This document shows positions 16,744 to 25,569 of a stretch of 64,000 nt of DNA, piece after piece. Origin of the DNA: Parvularcula sp038749595. GTDB lineage: Bacteria > Pseudomonadota > Alphaproteobacteria > Caulobacterales > Parvularculaceae. The position numbers and the translations under genes are program-made. Under the pieces are notes generated by a model. That model saw only the letters and a program-made list of their open reading frames with translations. It searched no databases and was not told where the DNA came from. Where the stretch lies: the NCBI GenBank assembly GCA_038749595.1, contig JBCDHW010000004.1, positions 186,001 to 250,000 of the forward strand, in the 5' to 3' direction. The stretch's first letter is position 1, and every line of letters begins with the position of its first letter.

Positions 16744-16910
16744 AATGAGCCTCGCTCTGCCGCCTCCCGCGCCAAAATCTCCGCAAGGCCGAACGGCAAA
16801 AGCCTTACGCACTCTACGTTTTCAGGTAACGAACAAGAATTGACACTTAAACAACGGTCGGGTGCACGCGGAAACCGTGCGCCACGAGCGATCACAACTT
16901 GAGGGCGCCC

Positions 16911-17876
16911 ATGCAGAACAACGCTTGGTTTGTTGGCGACGATCAATCCATCGCATGGCGCGAAGCCCCGGTGCCCGAGGTTGGCGCCGACGACGTGCTG
17001 ATCGATGTCCGCGCCGCAGGGGTCAACCGCCCCGACCTTTTGCAGCGGATGGGGGTCTACCCCCCGCCCCCCGGTGCGTCAGAGGCCCTTGGGCTCGAGG
17101 TGGCGGGAACCATCTCAGCCATCGGCAGCGCGGTCACACGCTTCTCCATCGGTGAGCGCGTCATGGCCCTAGTCCCCGGCGGCGGCTACGCCGAGCAGTG
17201 CCGTGCAGACCAGGGCTCCGTGATGCCGCTGCCGCAAACCTTGTCCTTCGAGGAAGGCGCCGCGTTCCCCGAGACGGCCTTCACCGTGTGGACCAATACC
17301 TTTGAAGCCGGCGGATTGGCCCACGGCGAACGCCTCTTCGTCCACGGCGCAACCTCCGGCATCGGCACCATGGCCGCCGCGATCGCCAGCGCCATGGGCC
17401 ACGAAGTCTTCGGAACCGCCGGCACCGACAGCAAGGTCAAAGCCGCAGAAGAGCTCGGCTTTACAAAGGTTTGGAACTACAAAACCGAAGACTGGAGCGA
17501 AGCCATGCAAGGCCACGGCGGTGTCGACGTTGCCCTCGACATGGTCGGCGGCGACTACGTCCCGCGCAACCTCGCAATGCTCCGCGACGGCGGACGCCAT
17601 GTGTCGATCGCGTTCCAGGCCGGCCTTGAGGCCCAGGTCAACATCATGGCCATCATGCGCAAGCGGCTGACCCTGACGGGCTCAACCCTGCGAGCCAGGC
17701 CCAACGCCGAAAAAGCCAGGCTCCGCGGGGCCGTGGAGAGCAGCCTCTTCCCGCTTGTCAGCATCGGCAAACTCAAGCCCCATATCGGGCTCAGCCTGCC
17801 GATGAGCGAAGCGGAAAAGGCCCACGACGCCATGCGCAGCGGGGCGTTGATCGGTAAAGCCGTCCTCACGCGTTAA
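16911..17876 (+). CDS. NAD(P)H-quinone oxidoreductase, zinc-independent MDR family
   Basis: A 321-residue medium-chain reductase of the PIG3/QOR type. It has the GroES-like N-terminus with AAGVNRPDLLQRMGVYPPPPGAS and ALGLEVAGTI, then VHGATSGIGTMAAAIASAMG as the NADPH-binding Rossmann motif. VDVALDMVGGDYVPRNL and the C-terminal LIGKAVLTR complete the fold. The zinc-binding Cys/His sets of alcohol dehydrogenases are absent. The ATG at 16911 has GAGGG five bases upstream; a TTG at 16899 is also in frame. It is monocistronic, about 100 bases before surA. Confidence 0.9.
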   Translation: MQNNAWFVGDDQSIAWREAPVPEVGADDVLIDVRAAGVNRPDLLQRMGVYPPPPGASEALGLEVAGTISAIGSAVTRFSIGERVMALVPGGGYAEQCRADQGSVMPLPQTLSFEEGAAFPETAFTVWTNTFEAGGLAHGERLFVHGATSGIGTMAAAIASAMGHEVFGTAGTDSKVKAAEELGFTKVWNYKTEDWSEAMQGHGGVDVALDMVGGDYVPRNLAMLRDGGRHVSIAFQAGLEAQVNIMAIMRKRLTLTGSTLRARPNAEKARLRGAVESSLFPLVSIGKLKPHIGLSLPMSEAEKAHDAMRSGALIGKAVLTR

Positions 17877-17978
17877 CCAAACCGCGTGTGATTTAACCTC
17901 TTTTCACGGGCAAAAGCTTTGCCCGAGGCGGCGAAAGCCTTATGCACAGGGGCAACGCATTCGCATGTCGGGGTAGAG

Positions 17979-19250
17979 ATGCAGCTGATCAGAACCGTTC
18001 TCCTTTCCCTCACCGCGGCGCTCACCTGCGCCAGCAGCGCCCACGCGCAAGTGATGGGCGACTCCGTGATTGCCACGGTGAACGACAAACCAATTTCAAC
18101 GTTTGATATTCAACAGCGCATGCGCCTGATGATGGCGACATCGCGGCAGCAGATCCCGCCCGAAGCCCAGGCGCAATTCCAGCAGCAAGCGCTGCGCGAC
18201 CTCATCGAGGAAGAGCTCAAACGCCAAGAGGCCGCGCGCTTTGACGTGCAGATCAGCGACGACGAAGTGCTCCAAGAGCTGGCGCGCATCTCCAACGGCC
18301 AGATTGAACAGCTGGCCAACGACCTCGCCCGCTCCGGCATCGCCATCGAAACCCTCCAAGAAAAGATCCGTGCCGAGACGGCCTGGGAAAACCTCGTACG
18401 CGGACGGTTCCGCAGCCGGGTGGCGATTTCCGAAGGCGAAATCGACGACATGCTCGATACGATGCGTGCGGAGAAACAGGCCGAGCAGTTCTTGCTGTCG
18501 GAGATCTGCCTCCCTGTGACCAGCCCCGGCCAGCGTGACGAGGTCTACGGCATCGGCATGCGCATGTTGCAGCAAATGCAGCAAGGCGTGCCCTTCCAAG
18601 CCCTCGCCCAGCGTTTCTCCGTATGCCCCTCCGCCGCCCGCGGCGGTGATCTTGGCTGGATGCGGCTCCCTGAGATGGAAGAAACCGCCGCCACGGTGAT
18701 CCGTCAACTTCAGGAAGGGAACGTTTCCACCCCGATCGAAAACCAAGAGGGCGACATGATGAAACTCGTCGCCCTGCGCGGTAAGCGCGCTGCGGCTGAG
18801 AAGGGCGATCCTTCCTACGAACTCGCCTACGCGTCTGTGCCGAAGCGGATCTACAGCCGCCGCGTGGCCGAAGAAAAGCTCCTCGGTCTCCCCCTCACCA
18901 ACCCGTGCGAAGGCGAACGTCTGTCCACGGACTTGGGCGAAGGCATCGGCGTCACGTTGCTCCCGATGCTATCCATCAACGAGGTGCAGCCGCAGTTCCA
19001 AAACGCCATCCTCGACCTCCGTCGCGGCGACACGTCAGCGCTGATGGAGAGCACCGGCTATTACCACATGGCCTATGTCTGCGAGATGGATGAGGGCCTC
19101 GGGCTACCGCGGCGGCGGATGGTCGAGAACCGCCTCGAAGCGCAGCAGTTCGACCTCCTCTCCCGCCGGTACCTGCGCGACGTCGAGCGCGACAGCGACG
19201 TCTACATTCGCGGCCAGGAACGCCCGGCGCCTGGGCAGCAAGACACCTGA
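17979..19250 (+). CDS. surA: Periplasmic chaperone / peptidyl-prolyl isomerase SurA
   Basis: SurA escorts unfolded outer-membrane proteins across the periplasm to BamA. The 423-residue protein has a signal peptide ending near SSAHAQ, then the chaperone N-domain opening DSVIATVNDKPISTFDIQQRM. The helical region LRDLIEEELKRQEAARFDVQISDDEVLQEL follows, then one parvulin-like domain (about residues 170–280, with FSVCPSAARGGDLGWM). It has only one recognisable parvulin domain rather than two, as is common in alphaproteobacteria. Its stop overlaps pdxA by one base, and the surA–pdxA–rsmA order is conserved. Confidence 0.92.
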   Translation: MQLIRTVLLSLTAALTCASSAHAQVMGDSVIATVNDKPISTFDIQQRMRLMMATSRQQIPPEAQAQFQQQALRDLIEEELKRQEAARFDVQISDDEVLQELARISNGQIEQLANDLARSGIAIETLQEKIRAETAWENLVRGRFRSRVAISEGEIDDMLDTMRAEKQAEQFLLSEICLPVTSPGQRDEVYGIGMRMLQQMQQGVPFQALAQRFSVCPSAARGGDLGWMRLPEMEETAATVIRQLQEGNVSTPIENQEGDMMKLVALRGKRAAAEKGDPSYELAYASVPKRIYSRRVAEEKLLGLPLTNPCEGERLSTDLGEGIGVTLLPMLSINEVQPQFQNAILDLRRGDTSALMESTGYYHMAYVCEMDEGLGLPRRRMVENRLEAQQFDLLSRRYLRDVERDSDVYIRGQERPAPGQQDT

Positions 19251-20323
19251 TGGCCAAACCAGGCGCGGTCGCGCCGCTTGCCGTCACGATGGGCGAGCCT
19301 GCCGGGATCGGCACCGAGGTTGTGCTGAAAGCCTACGCGGCGGTGCGAAGCGGTGCGGCGGGACCTTGCTTGCCGTTCTTCCTGATCGATGACCCCGCCC
19401 GCGTTGCCGCCGTCGCGCGTGCCCTCCCCATCGATGTTCCGTGCACCTCGATCGAAGCCCCGCGCAACGCCGCCGAAGCCTTCGCAACCGGCCTGCCGAT
19501 CCTCCCGCTCAGCGGTGTTGATTTCGAAGCTCTCACGAACATCACGCCAGGCCAGCCCGACGTGGCAGCCGCCAAGGCTGTCATCACCTCAATCGAACAA
19601 GCCGTTTTCCTGACCCTCGAAGGCGAGGCCAGCGGCGTCACCACCCTCCCCATCCAGAAATCGATCCTGCAGGAAGCAGGCTTCTCTTTTCCGGGGCACA
19701 CAGAATTTCTTGGCGCCCTCACGGCGCGCACAACGATGCCGCAAGGCCGCACCCGCGGGCCGGTGATGATGCTCGCCGCGGGCAGCTTCCGCACCGTGCC
19801 CGTCACCATCCACCTGCCCCTCCGCGAGGTGCCCGCAGCGCTAACCGCCGATCTCATCGTCGAAGTCGCCACGGTCACGGCCCAAGCGTTGGCCTCTGAT
19901 TTCGGCATCGCATCGCCGCGCATCGCCATCGCAGGACTTAATCCGCATGCGGGCGAAGACGGAAGAATGGGCACTGAGGAACGCACCATCATTATCCCGG
20001 CAATCGAGGCGCTTAGGAGCAAAGGCATCGCCGCCGCTGGCCCCTTCCCCGCCGATACGATGTTCCACGAAGACGCGCGCACCCACTATGACGCGGCCCT
20101 GGCGATGTACCACGACCAAGGCCTTGTCCCGATCAAAACTGCGGCTTTCCACGAAGCGGTGAACGTCACCATCGGTCTACCAATCATCAGGACAAGTCCT
20201 GACCACGGCACCGGCCTTCCGATCGCTGGCAAAGGCGCCGCCCGTCCCGACAGCACCATCGCCGCGCTGGTCATGGCAAGCCACATGGCGGCCCAGCGCA
20301 GCGCAGCACGCCGTTCGGCATGA
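19250..20323 (+). CDS. pdxA: 4-hydroxythreonine-4-phosphate dehydrogenase PdxA
   Basis: PdxA oxidises 4-phosphohydroxy-L-threonine in the DXP-dependent pathway to pyridoxal 5'-phosphate. The 357-residue protein carries TMGEPAGIGTEVVLKA at the N-terminus, FPGHTEFL in the middle and the metal-binding GLNPHAGEDGRMGTEE motif. The C-terminal YHDQGLVPIK and RTSPDHGTGLPIAGKG blocks supply further catalytic residues. Its start overlaps the surA stop (A of ATG shared with TGA), and its stop overlaps the rsmA start by four bases. Translation of all three genes is therefore coupled. dxr, which feeds the same pathway, is found elsewhere in the window. Confidence 0.96.
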   Translation: MAKPGAVAPLAVTMGEPAGIGTEVVLKAYAAVRSGAAGPCLPFFLIDDPARVAAVARALPIDVPCTSIEAPRNAAEAFATGLPILPLSGVDFEALTNITPGQPDVAAAKAVITSIEQAVFLTLEGEASGVTTLPIQKSILQEAGFSFPGHTEFLGALTARTTMPQGRTRGPVMMLAAGSFRTVPVTIHLPLREVPAALTADLIVEVATVTAQALASDFGIASPRIAIAGLNPHAGEDGRMGTEERTIIIPAIEALRSKGIAAAGPFPADTMFHEDARTHYDAALAMYHDQGLVPIKTAAFHEAVNVTIGLPIIRTSPDHGTGLPIAGKGAARPDSTIAALVMASHMAAQRSAARRSA

Positions 20324-21156
20324 GCCTCGATCAGTTGCCGCCTTTGCGCGACGTCATCGCCGAGCATGGTCTGGCCGCGAAGAAAGGGCTTGGTCAGCAC
20401 TTCCTGCTTGATTTAAACCTCACACGGAAGATCGCTGGTTTTTGCGAAGCCGAACCCTCTGACACCGTCCTCGAGATCGGCCCCGGCCCGGGCGGCTTGA
20501 CCCGCGCCCTCCTGGAAACAGGCGCCAACGTCGTCGCCATCGAGCGCGATCGCCGTATCGCGCCCATCCTCGACGAACTCCACGCCGCCACAGGCCGCCT
20601 TCGCGCCGTGGAAGCCGATGCTCTGAAGGCGGATGAACGCGCGCTTGGCCTCCCTGACGACACCATCATCGCCTCCAACCTGCCCTACAACATCTCCACC
20701 GAACTTTTGATCAAGTGGCTCACCGCAAAGCCGCGCTTTTGGCGCCGGATGGTGCTGATGTTCCAACGCGAAGTCGGCGACCGGATCCTGGCGCAGCCTG
20801 GCAGCAAAACCTACGGCCGCCTGTCCGTGATCGCCCAAGCTGCGAGCGCCCCGCGCCTGGCGTTCCACCTGCCCGCACGCGCCTTCACTCCGCCGCCAAA
20901 AGTCGACAGTTCCGTGCTCATTTTCGAGAACGCCGGAAGGCCCGACAACCTCTCCGCTCTTGAGAACGTGACCGCCGCGGCGTTCTCTCAGCGAAGAAAA
21001 ATGCTACGTCAGAGTTTGAAGTGTATCTTTCCAGACCGCCTCGCCGAAGTCTTAAGGTGTGAGAGCGTTGACGAGACAGCGCGCGCCGAGGACCTCAGCG
21101 TGGAACAATACCGCGCCCTTGCCGCCCATGTCGTCCAAGCGGCGTCTCAGCGTTAG
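20320..21156 (+). CDS. rsmA: 16S rRNA dimethyladenosine transferase RsmA (KsgA)
   Basis: RsmA dimethylates two adjacent adenosines near the 3' end of 16S rRNA during late small-subunit assembly. The 278-residue protein has the entry motif KKGLGQHFLLD and the SAM-binding motif LEIGPGPGGLTRALLE. IERD closes motif II, and the catalytic NLPYNIST is motif IV. The C-terminal helical domain contains AAFSQRRKMLRQSLK. It is the last gene of the surA–pdxA–rsmA operon, its ATG overlapping the pdxA stop. Confidence 0.97.
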   Translation: MSLDQLPPLRDVIAEHGLAAKKGLGQHFLLDLNLTRKIAGFCEAEPSDTVLEIGPGPGGLTRALLETGANVVAIERDRRIAPILDELHAATGRLRAVEADALKADERALGLPDDTIIASNLPYNISTELLIKWLTAKPRFWRRMVLMFQREVGDRILAQPGSKTYGRLSVIAQAASAPRLAFHLPARAFTPPPKVDSSVLIFENAGRPDNLSALENVTAAAFSQRRKMLRQSLKCIFPDRLAEVLRCESVDETARAEDLSVEQYRALAAHVVQAASQR

Positions 21157-21263
21157 TTCCCTGTCGTCTGTGCCTCATCGTGCGGTCGGCACTGTTCACG
21201 AGAACCAATCGACGCGCACACGCAGGCGGTGATTACCCCGTCGTGCGCCCATGAGGAGCACGG

Positions 21264-21806
21264 ATGATGTTACGGAAATTCTTCGCGGCCAGCGCTGCAG
21301 CCTTAGCCCTTTCGCCAATCACGGCAGCCTTCGCCGAGGACGACAAGCCAATCACCCACGCCGAAGTGGTCGACCACAACACCCACCACTTGATGGACGC
21401 GATGATGGACTTTTTCATCAGCGCGTTTGACCGCGCCGGTGTCGAAGACCGCAAGACCAAAGAAGTGCTCATGGCCCGGATCGATGCGTCGATTGCTGAT
21501 TATCTCAGCAGCAAACGCCAGAAAGCACAGCTCGAGGCGTTCATGGTGACCCTCTCGCCCGCAGCGCAAGAAAAAGTGCAAGCATTCTTCGACACCGAGG
21601 AAGGCAAGGAAGTCTTTGGCGCCCTCCCCGCGAGCGCTGAGATCATGCCGGCGCTCACGGCCCAGTCCATGACGGATGCGGAACATATCGAACTGATGGA
21701 AGCGATCATCGGTGGACTGATGGAAGGCCACAATATGGGCTCTGCCCTCGCCCAGCGCGCCAAGGCCCTCGCCTACGCCATCCACGAACTCGACGCCGAC
21801 GCTTAA
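21264..21806 (+). CDS. Secreted alpha-helical protein of unknown function
   Basis: A 180-residue protein with a signal peptide (FFAASAAALALSPITAAFAED, cleavage near residue 24). The mature part is mainly charged amphipathic helices: HNTHHLMDAMMDFFISAFDRAG, TKEVLMARIDASIADYLSSK and a Met/Glu-rich C-terminus. The overall plan recalls DUF2059-type periplasmic proteins, but I cannot confirm membership. The start is an ATGATG pair at 21264 after GAGGAGCACGG. It stands alone between rsmA and the oppositely transcribed gatB. Confidence 0.65.
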   Translation: MMLRKFFAASAAALALSPITAAFAEDDKPITHAEVVDHNTHHLMDAMMDFFISAFDRAGVEDRKTKEVLMARIDASIADYLSSKRQKAQLEAFMVTLSPAAQEKVQAFFDTEEGKEVFGALPASAEIMPALTAQSMTDAEHIELMEAIIGGLMEGHNMGSALAQRAKALAYAIHELDADA

Positions 21807-21888
21807 GCGGGGGTATTCCTGGGCGCGTCCGTCGCGATTGCGGCGGGCGCGCGCCGATTCTTATCCACCCAGCGAAGCCTTGTGGGTT

Positions 21889-23391
21889 TTACTCGACCCC
21901 GAGCTTCGCTTTGAGGATCGCGTTGACCGCTTGCGGGTTGGCCTTACCGCCCGTCTCTTTCATCACCTGACCAACGAACCAGCCGAGCGCTTTCGGCTTG
22001 TCCTTGACCTTCGCCACCTGCTTTGGGTTCGCCGCGATAATCTTATCCGCCGCCGCTTCGAGCGCGCCGGTGTCCGTCACCTGCTTCAGCCCCCGTGCTT
22101 CGACGATCTCCTTCGGCGCTTTGCCCTTGTCCTCGCCCAGCATGAGCTCGAACACCTGTTTGGCGATCTTACCCGAAATCGTCTCATCACTGATGAGATC
22201 AATCAGCCCGCCAAGCTGTTCGGCCGACACGGGGCTCTCGCTGATATCGAGGCCCTCTTTGTTCAGCATACCGAAGAGCTCTGTGGTGACCCAGGACGAG
22301 GCAAGCTTACCGTCCCGTCCTTTGGCGACCGTCTCGAAATAGTCGGCCTTCTCCTTGTCCATGACGAGGACCGATGCATCGTAGGCGGACAGACCATAAG
22401 TCTCGACAAAACGGTGCTTCTTCGAATCCGGAAGTTCAGGCAACGAACCCCGAATTTCCTCAACATAGGCTTCGGTGAACGTCAGCGGAAGCAAGTCGGG
22501 ATCGGGGAAATAGCGATAGTCGTGGGCGTCCTCTTTCGAGCGCATCGTCCGCGTCTCGCCCGTTTTGACGTTGAACAGCCGCGTCTCCTGGTCAATCGTC
22601 CCGCCCGATTCTAGAACCTGGATCTGCCGCCGCGCTTCATACTCAACGCACTGTTTGACAAAGCGGATCGAGTTGATGTTCTTCGTTTCAGTCCGTGTCC
22701 CGAGGTGCGAGAAGTCACCGGTTTCCTGAAACTTGGCAAAACTTCCTTCGCGGCATACCGAGACGTTCACGTCGGCCCGCATCGACCCCTGGTCCATGTT
22801 GCCGTCGCAGGTACCAAGATAGCGAACGATCGTCCGCAGCTTGGAGAAGTAGGCCGCCGCTTCCTCCGCAGACCGCATTTCTGGCTTGGAGACGATCTCC
22901 ATCAGCGCCACGCCCGACCGGTTGAGGTCAACGTAGCTCTCTTTCGGCGCCAGGTCGTGGATCGATTTCCCCGCGTCCTGCTCAAGGTGAAGGCGCTCAA
23001 TGCCTACTGTGATCGTTCGCTCGGCGTCGAGCTCAACCTCGATCTCACCCTCGCCAACGATAGGATCTTTGTACTGCGAAATTTGGTACCCTTGCGGAAG
23101 ATCCGGGTAGAAATAGTTCTTCCGGTCAAACCGCGACCACGTGTTGATTTTCGCGTTGAGGCCAAGCCCCGTACGGATCGCTTGCTCGACACAAAACTGG
23201 TTGATCACCGGCAGCATGCCCGGCATCGCGGCATCGACGAGGCTGACATTCTCATTGGGCCCAGCGCCGTAAGCGGCTGATGATCCCGAGAAAAGCTTCG
23301 TCGTCGAGAGCACCTGGGCGTGGACTTCGAGGCCGATGACCACTTCCCAGTTGCCGGTCTCGCCGCGGAGGAGGTTCTTTGCTTCAGTCAT
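21889..23391 (-). CDS. gatB: Aspartyl/glutamyl-tRNA amidotransferase subunit B
   Basis: GatB is the kinase/tRNA-binding subunit of GatCAB, which amidates Asp-tRNA(Asn) and/or Glu-tRNA(Gln). The 500-residue protein shows VIGLEVHAQVLSTTKLFSGSS at the start, then YPDLPQGYQISQYKDPI, NRSGVALMEIVSKPEMRS and GNMDQGSMRADVNVS. The helical tail/YqeY domain ends in GQVMKETGGKANPQAVNAIL. The ATG at 23391 is preferred to the upstream in-frame start. It follows gatA by 2 bases. The window contains gatC, gatA and gatB with one extra gene between C and A. Confidence 0.96.
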   Translation of the reverse strand: MTEAKNLLRGETGNWEVVIGLEVHAQVLSTTKLFSGSSAAYGAGPNENVSLVDAAMPGMLPVINQFCVEQAIRTGLGLNAKINTWSRFDRKNYFYPDLPQGYQISQYKDPIVGEGEIEVELDAERTITVGIERLHLEQDAGKSIHDLAPKESYVDLNRSGVALMEIVSKPEMRSAEEAAAYFSKLRTIVRYLGTCDGNMDQGSMRADVNVSVCREGSFAKFQETGDFSHLGTRTETKNINSIRFVKQCVEYEARRQIQVLESGGTIDQETRLFNVKTGETRTMRSKEDAHDYRYFPDPDLLPLTFTEAYVEEIRGSLPELPDSKKHRFVETYGLSAYDASVLVMDKEKADYFETVAKGRDGKLASSWVTTELFGMLNKEGLDISESPVSAEQLGGLIDLISDETISGKIAKQVFELMLGEDKGKAPKEIVEARGLKQVTDTGALEAAADKIIAANPKQVAKVKDKPKALGWFVGQVMKETGGKANPQAVNAILKAKLGVE

Positions 23392-23393
23392 GG

Positions 23394-24872
23394 TTACGCC
23401 CTCCACCATTCTGTAGGCTGAGCGTTAAAGCCAATCGCTTCCTCAAGCGCAGCCGCACCGCGCAGCATGGTCTCCTCGCCAAAGGCAGGCGCGACGAGCT
23501 GCAAGCCCAAAGGTAGGCCCTGGCTATCGAGCGCTCCGGGTACGGATATACCGGGAATACCAGCGAGGTTGGCCGTCACGGTGAAAACGTCGTTGAGATA
23601 CATCGAGACAGGATCCGCCATCTTCTCACCGAGCCCGAACGCCGCGGAGGGCGTTGATGGTGTCAGCAGCAGATCGACATTCTCGAACACCGTCGCGATT
23701 TCGTCAGCAATCTTCTTCCGCACACGCTGGGCGCGGAGGTAGTAGGCGTCGTAGTAACCCGCCGACAGCACATAGGTGCCGATCATCAGCCTGCGTTGCA
23801 CTTCAGCGCCAAACCCTTCAGCGCGAGTCTTCATATAGAGCTGGTCGATATTGTCGTCGTGGACCCGGAGGCCATACTTCACCCCGTCGTAGCGCGCGAG
23901 GTTTGACGACGCCTCGGCGGGCGCCACGATATAATAGACCGGCAGTGCATACTTTGTCAGCGGCAGCGAAACCTCAACGATCTCAGCGCCCTGCTCTTCC
24001 AGCAGCTTCGCACCCTTCTGCCAAAGCGCGTCGATTTCGCCGGGCATCCCGTCGAGGCGATATTCCTTCGGTATACCGATCTTCATCCCCTTAACACCAC
24101 CCTCGAGAGCCTTCTCATAGTCCGGGACCGGACGATCGATGGAGGTGGAGTCCTTCGGGTCATGCCCCGCCATGGAGGTGAGCATGATCGCTGCGTCGCG
24201 GACGTCCCGCGCAATCGGGCCCGCTTGGTCGAGGGAACTCGCGAAGGCGACAATGCCCCAGCGGGAGCATCGGCCATAGGTGGGCTTGATCCCCACCGTG
24301 CCCGTAAGCGCCGCAGGCTGACGAATGGACCCGCCGGTGTCCGTCGCGGTCGCCGCTGCACAAAGATGCGCCGCCACCGCCGCCGCAGAACCGCCAGAAC
24401 TGCCGCCGGGGGTCAGCTGGGCATCGTCCCCTTCCCGGCGCCAGGGGTTGATCACTGGTCCGTGGAAGGACGTTTCGTTCGATGACCCCATGGCGAACTC
24501 ATCGAGGTTGAGCTTGCCCAGAAAGATCCCGCCGTCACGTTTCAGGTTGGCGGACACGGTGCTCTCATAGGGCGGCGTGAAGCCGTCGAGAATCTTCGAC
24601 GACGCATTGGTCGGCACCCCTTCGGTGCAGAAAAGGTCCTTGATCCCTAGCGGGATGCCGTCGAGCGGCCTCGCCTCGCCCGCCGCAATCCGCGCGTCAG
24701 AAGCCTTCGCATCCTCCCGCGCCTGATCAGCCGTGAAGCGCACGTAAGCGTTGAGCGCGTCAGAACTCTCAGCACGCTGAAGGTAAGCATCGGTCACTTC
24801 GGCAGCCGAAAATTCTTTACCGGCTAGGCCTGCGCGCAAGTCTGCAATGGTCTTTGTGGTCAAGTCCGTCAT
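23394..24872 (-). CDS. gatA: Aspartyl/glutamyl-tRNA amidotransferase subunit A
   Basis: GatA is the glutaminase subunit of GatCAB, releasing ammonia that is channelled to GatB. The 492-residue protein has the amidase-signature Ser-cisSer-Lys triad. The Lys is in GIPLGIKDLFCTEGV, and the Ser residues are in TPGGSSGGSAAAVAA and DTGGSIRQPAAL. The C-terminal part holds NLAGIPGISVPG and the expected LPLGLQLVAP block. Its ATG overlaps the stop of the unknown gene upstream (ATGA). The operon order is gatC–unknown–gatA–gatB. Confidence 0.97.
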   Translation of the reverse strand: MTDLTTKTIADLRAGLAGKEFSAAEVTDAYLQRAESSDALNAYVRFTADQAREDAKASDARIAAGEARPLDGIPLGIKDLFCTEGVPTNASSKILDGFTPPYESTVSANLKRDGGIFLGKLNLDEFAMGSSNETSFHGPVINPWRREGDDAQLTPGGSSGGSAAAVAAHLCAAATATDTGGSIRQPAALTGTVGIKPTYGRCSRWGIVAFASSLDQAGPIARDVRDAAIMLTSMAGHDPKDSTSIDRPVPDYEKALEGGVKGMKIGIPKEYRLDGMPGEIDALWQKGAKLLEEQGAEIVEVSLPLTKYALPVYYIVAPAEASSNLARYDGVKYGLRVHDDNIDQLYMKTRAEGFGAEVQRRLMIGTYVLSAGYYDAYYLRAQRVRKKIADEIATVFENVDLLLTPSTPSAAFGLGEKMADPVSMYLNDVFTVTANLAGIPGISVPGALDSQGLPLGLQLVAPAFGEETMLRGAAALEEAIGFNAQPTEWWRA

Positions 24873-25246
24873 GACGTAGATCCATCAACAATCATGGATG
24901 AGAAGATTTGGTCGATCGCCTCGGGTAGGCTTTTTTGAAACCACCCGGCGTTCCCTGCACGGAGATTTGTTTTCCACTGCTCGTGCCCGTTTGAGAAGCT
25001 CTCCGGCAAGGCGTCACCTTCCGACAAGCGGTCGCCGAGGCCCAGTGCTGCGTACTCGGACTGAATCGGTACGTGGTTGATCACGCCAGAAAAGCCCGCT
25101 GCCTTGGCTTTTTCGGAACCAAAGGCCTCTGCCTCGAAGACATAAAAGCAGACAAGCTCCGTTTCCGCGGCTTCACCGATCAGGCCGACTGTCGCTTTGC
25201 CCGTGCGCCCGCCGTTAGAGAAAGCGAACGTGTCGCCAACTTTCAT
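24869..25246 (-). CDS. Unknown protein encoded inside the gatCAB operon
   Basis: A 125-residue soluble protein with no recognised domain. It begins MKVGDTFAFSNGGRTGKATVG, has a Cys-containing core strand (ETELVCFYVFEAEAF) and ends in an acidic helix (FQKSLPEAIDQIFSSMIVDG). Its ATG shares a base with the gatC stop (TGATG) and its own stop overlaps the gatA start (ATGA). It is therefore translationally locked into the amidotransferase operon. A GTG at 25249 is an alternative start. Such tight coupling suggests a role with GatCAB, but an unrelated inserted passenger cannot be excluded. Confidence 0.75.
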   Translation of the reverse strand: MKVGDTFAFSNGGRTGKATVGLIGEAAETELVCFYVFEAEAFGSEKAKAAGFSGVINHVPIQSEYAALGLGDRLSEGDALPESFSNGHEQWKTNLRAGNAGWFQKSLPEAIDQIFSSMIVDGSTS

Positions 25247-25545
25247 CACTCCACCACCTTCGGGACGACGAAGAAGTGATCTTCCGTCTTCGGAGCGTTC
25301 TTGGTGACGTTCTCGGGCTGCCCGCCGCCGGTATAGCCCTCGGCGAGATTGTCCTCGCGCATGGGCAAGGCGACGTCGACGGAGGAGGTCATCGCCTCAA
25401 CACCTTCGATATCCACTTCATTGAGCTGCTCGATCCAGCCGAGGATGCCGTTCAGCTCGTTCATCAGGTGCGGGACGTCGTCGTCCGAGATGGCGATGCG
25501 CGCCAGCTTGGCGACTTTCTTCACGTCAGATTCGGAAAGGCTCAT
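25246..25545 (-). CDS. gatC: Aspartyl/glutamyl-tRNA amidotransferase subunit C
   Basis: GatC is the small belt-like subunit that holds GatA and GatB together. The 99-residue protein matches in length and pattern: SESDVKKVAKLARIAISDDD at the N-terminus, MNELNGILGWIEQLNEVDIEGVEAM in the middle, and MREDNLAEGYTGGG with the final NAPKTEDHFFVVPKVVE. It is the first gene of the operon, and its stop overlaps the start of the unknown inserted gene by one base. The secreted peptidase gene lies downstream of a separate promoter region on the same strand further up. Confidence 0.95.
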   Translation of the reverse strand: MSLSESDVKKVAKLARIAISDDDVPHLMNELNGILGWIEQLNEVDIEGVEAMTSSVDVALPMREDNLAEGYTGGGQPENVTKNAPKTEDHFFVVPKVVE

Positions 25546-25569
25546 AGCGGGCGTCGCTACCGCAGGTGC

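Noticed and set aside
15184..16902. A 572-codon plus-strand open frame
   Set aside because: It is antisense to DUF1465 and the PstS-like gene, which have better composition, starts and a signal peptide.
17908..17924. Hairpin GGGCAAA-AGC-TTTGCCC before surA as a terminator
   Set aside because: No T-run follows on either strand, so it is not supported as an intrinsic terminator.
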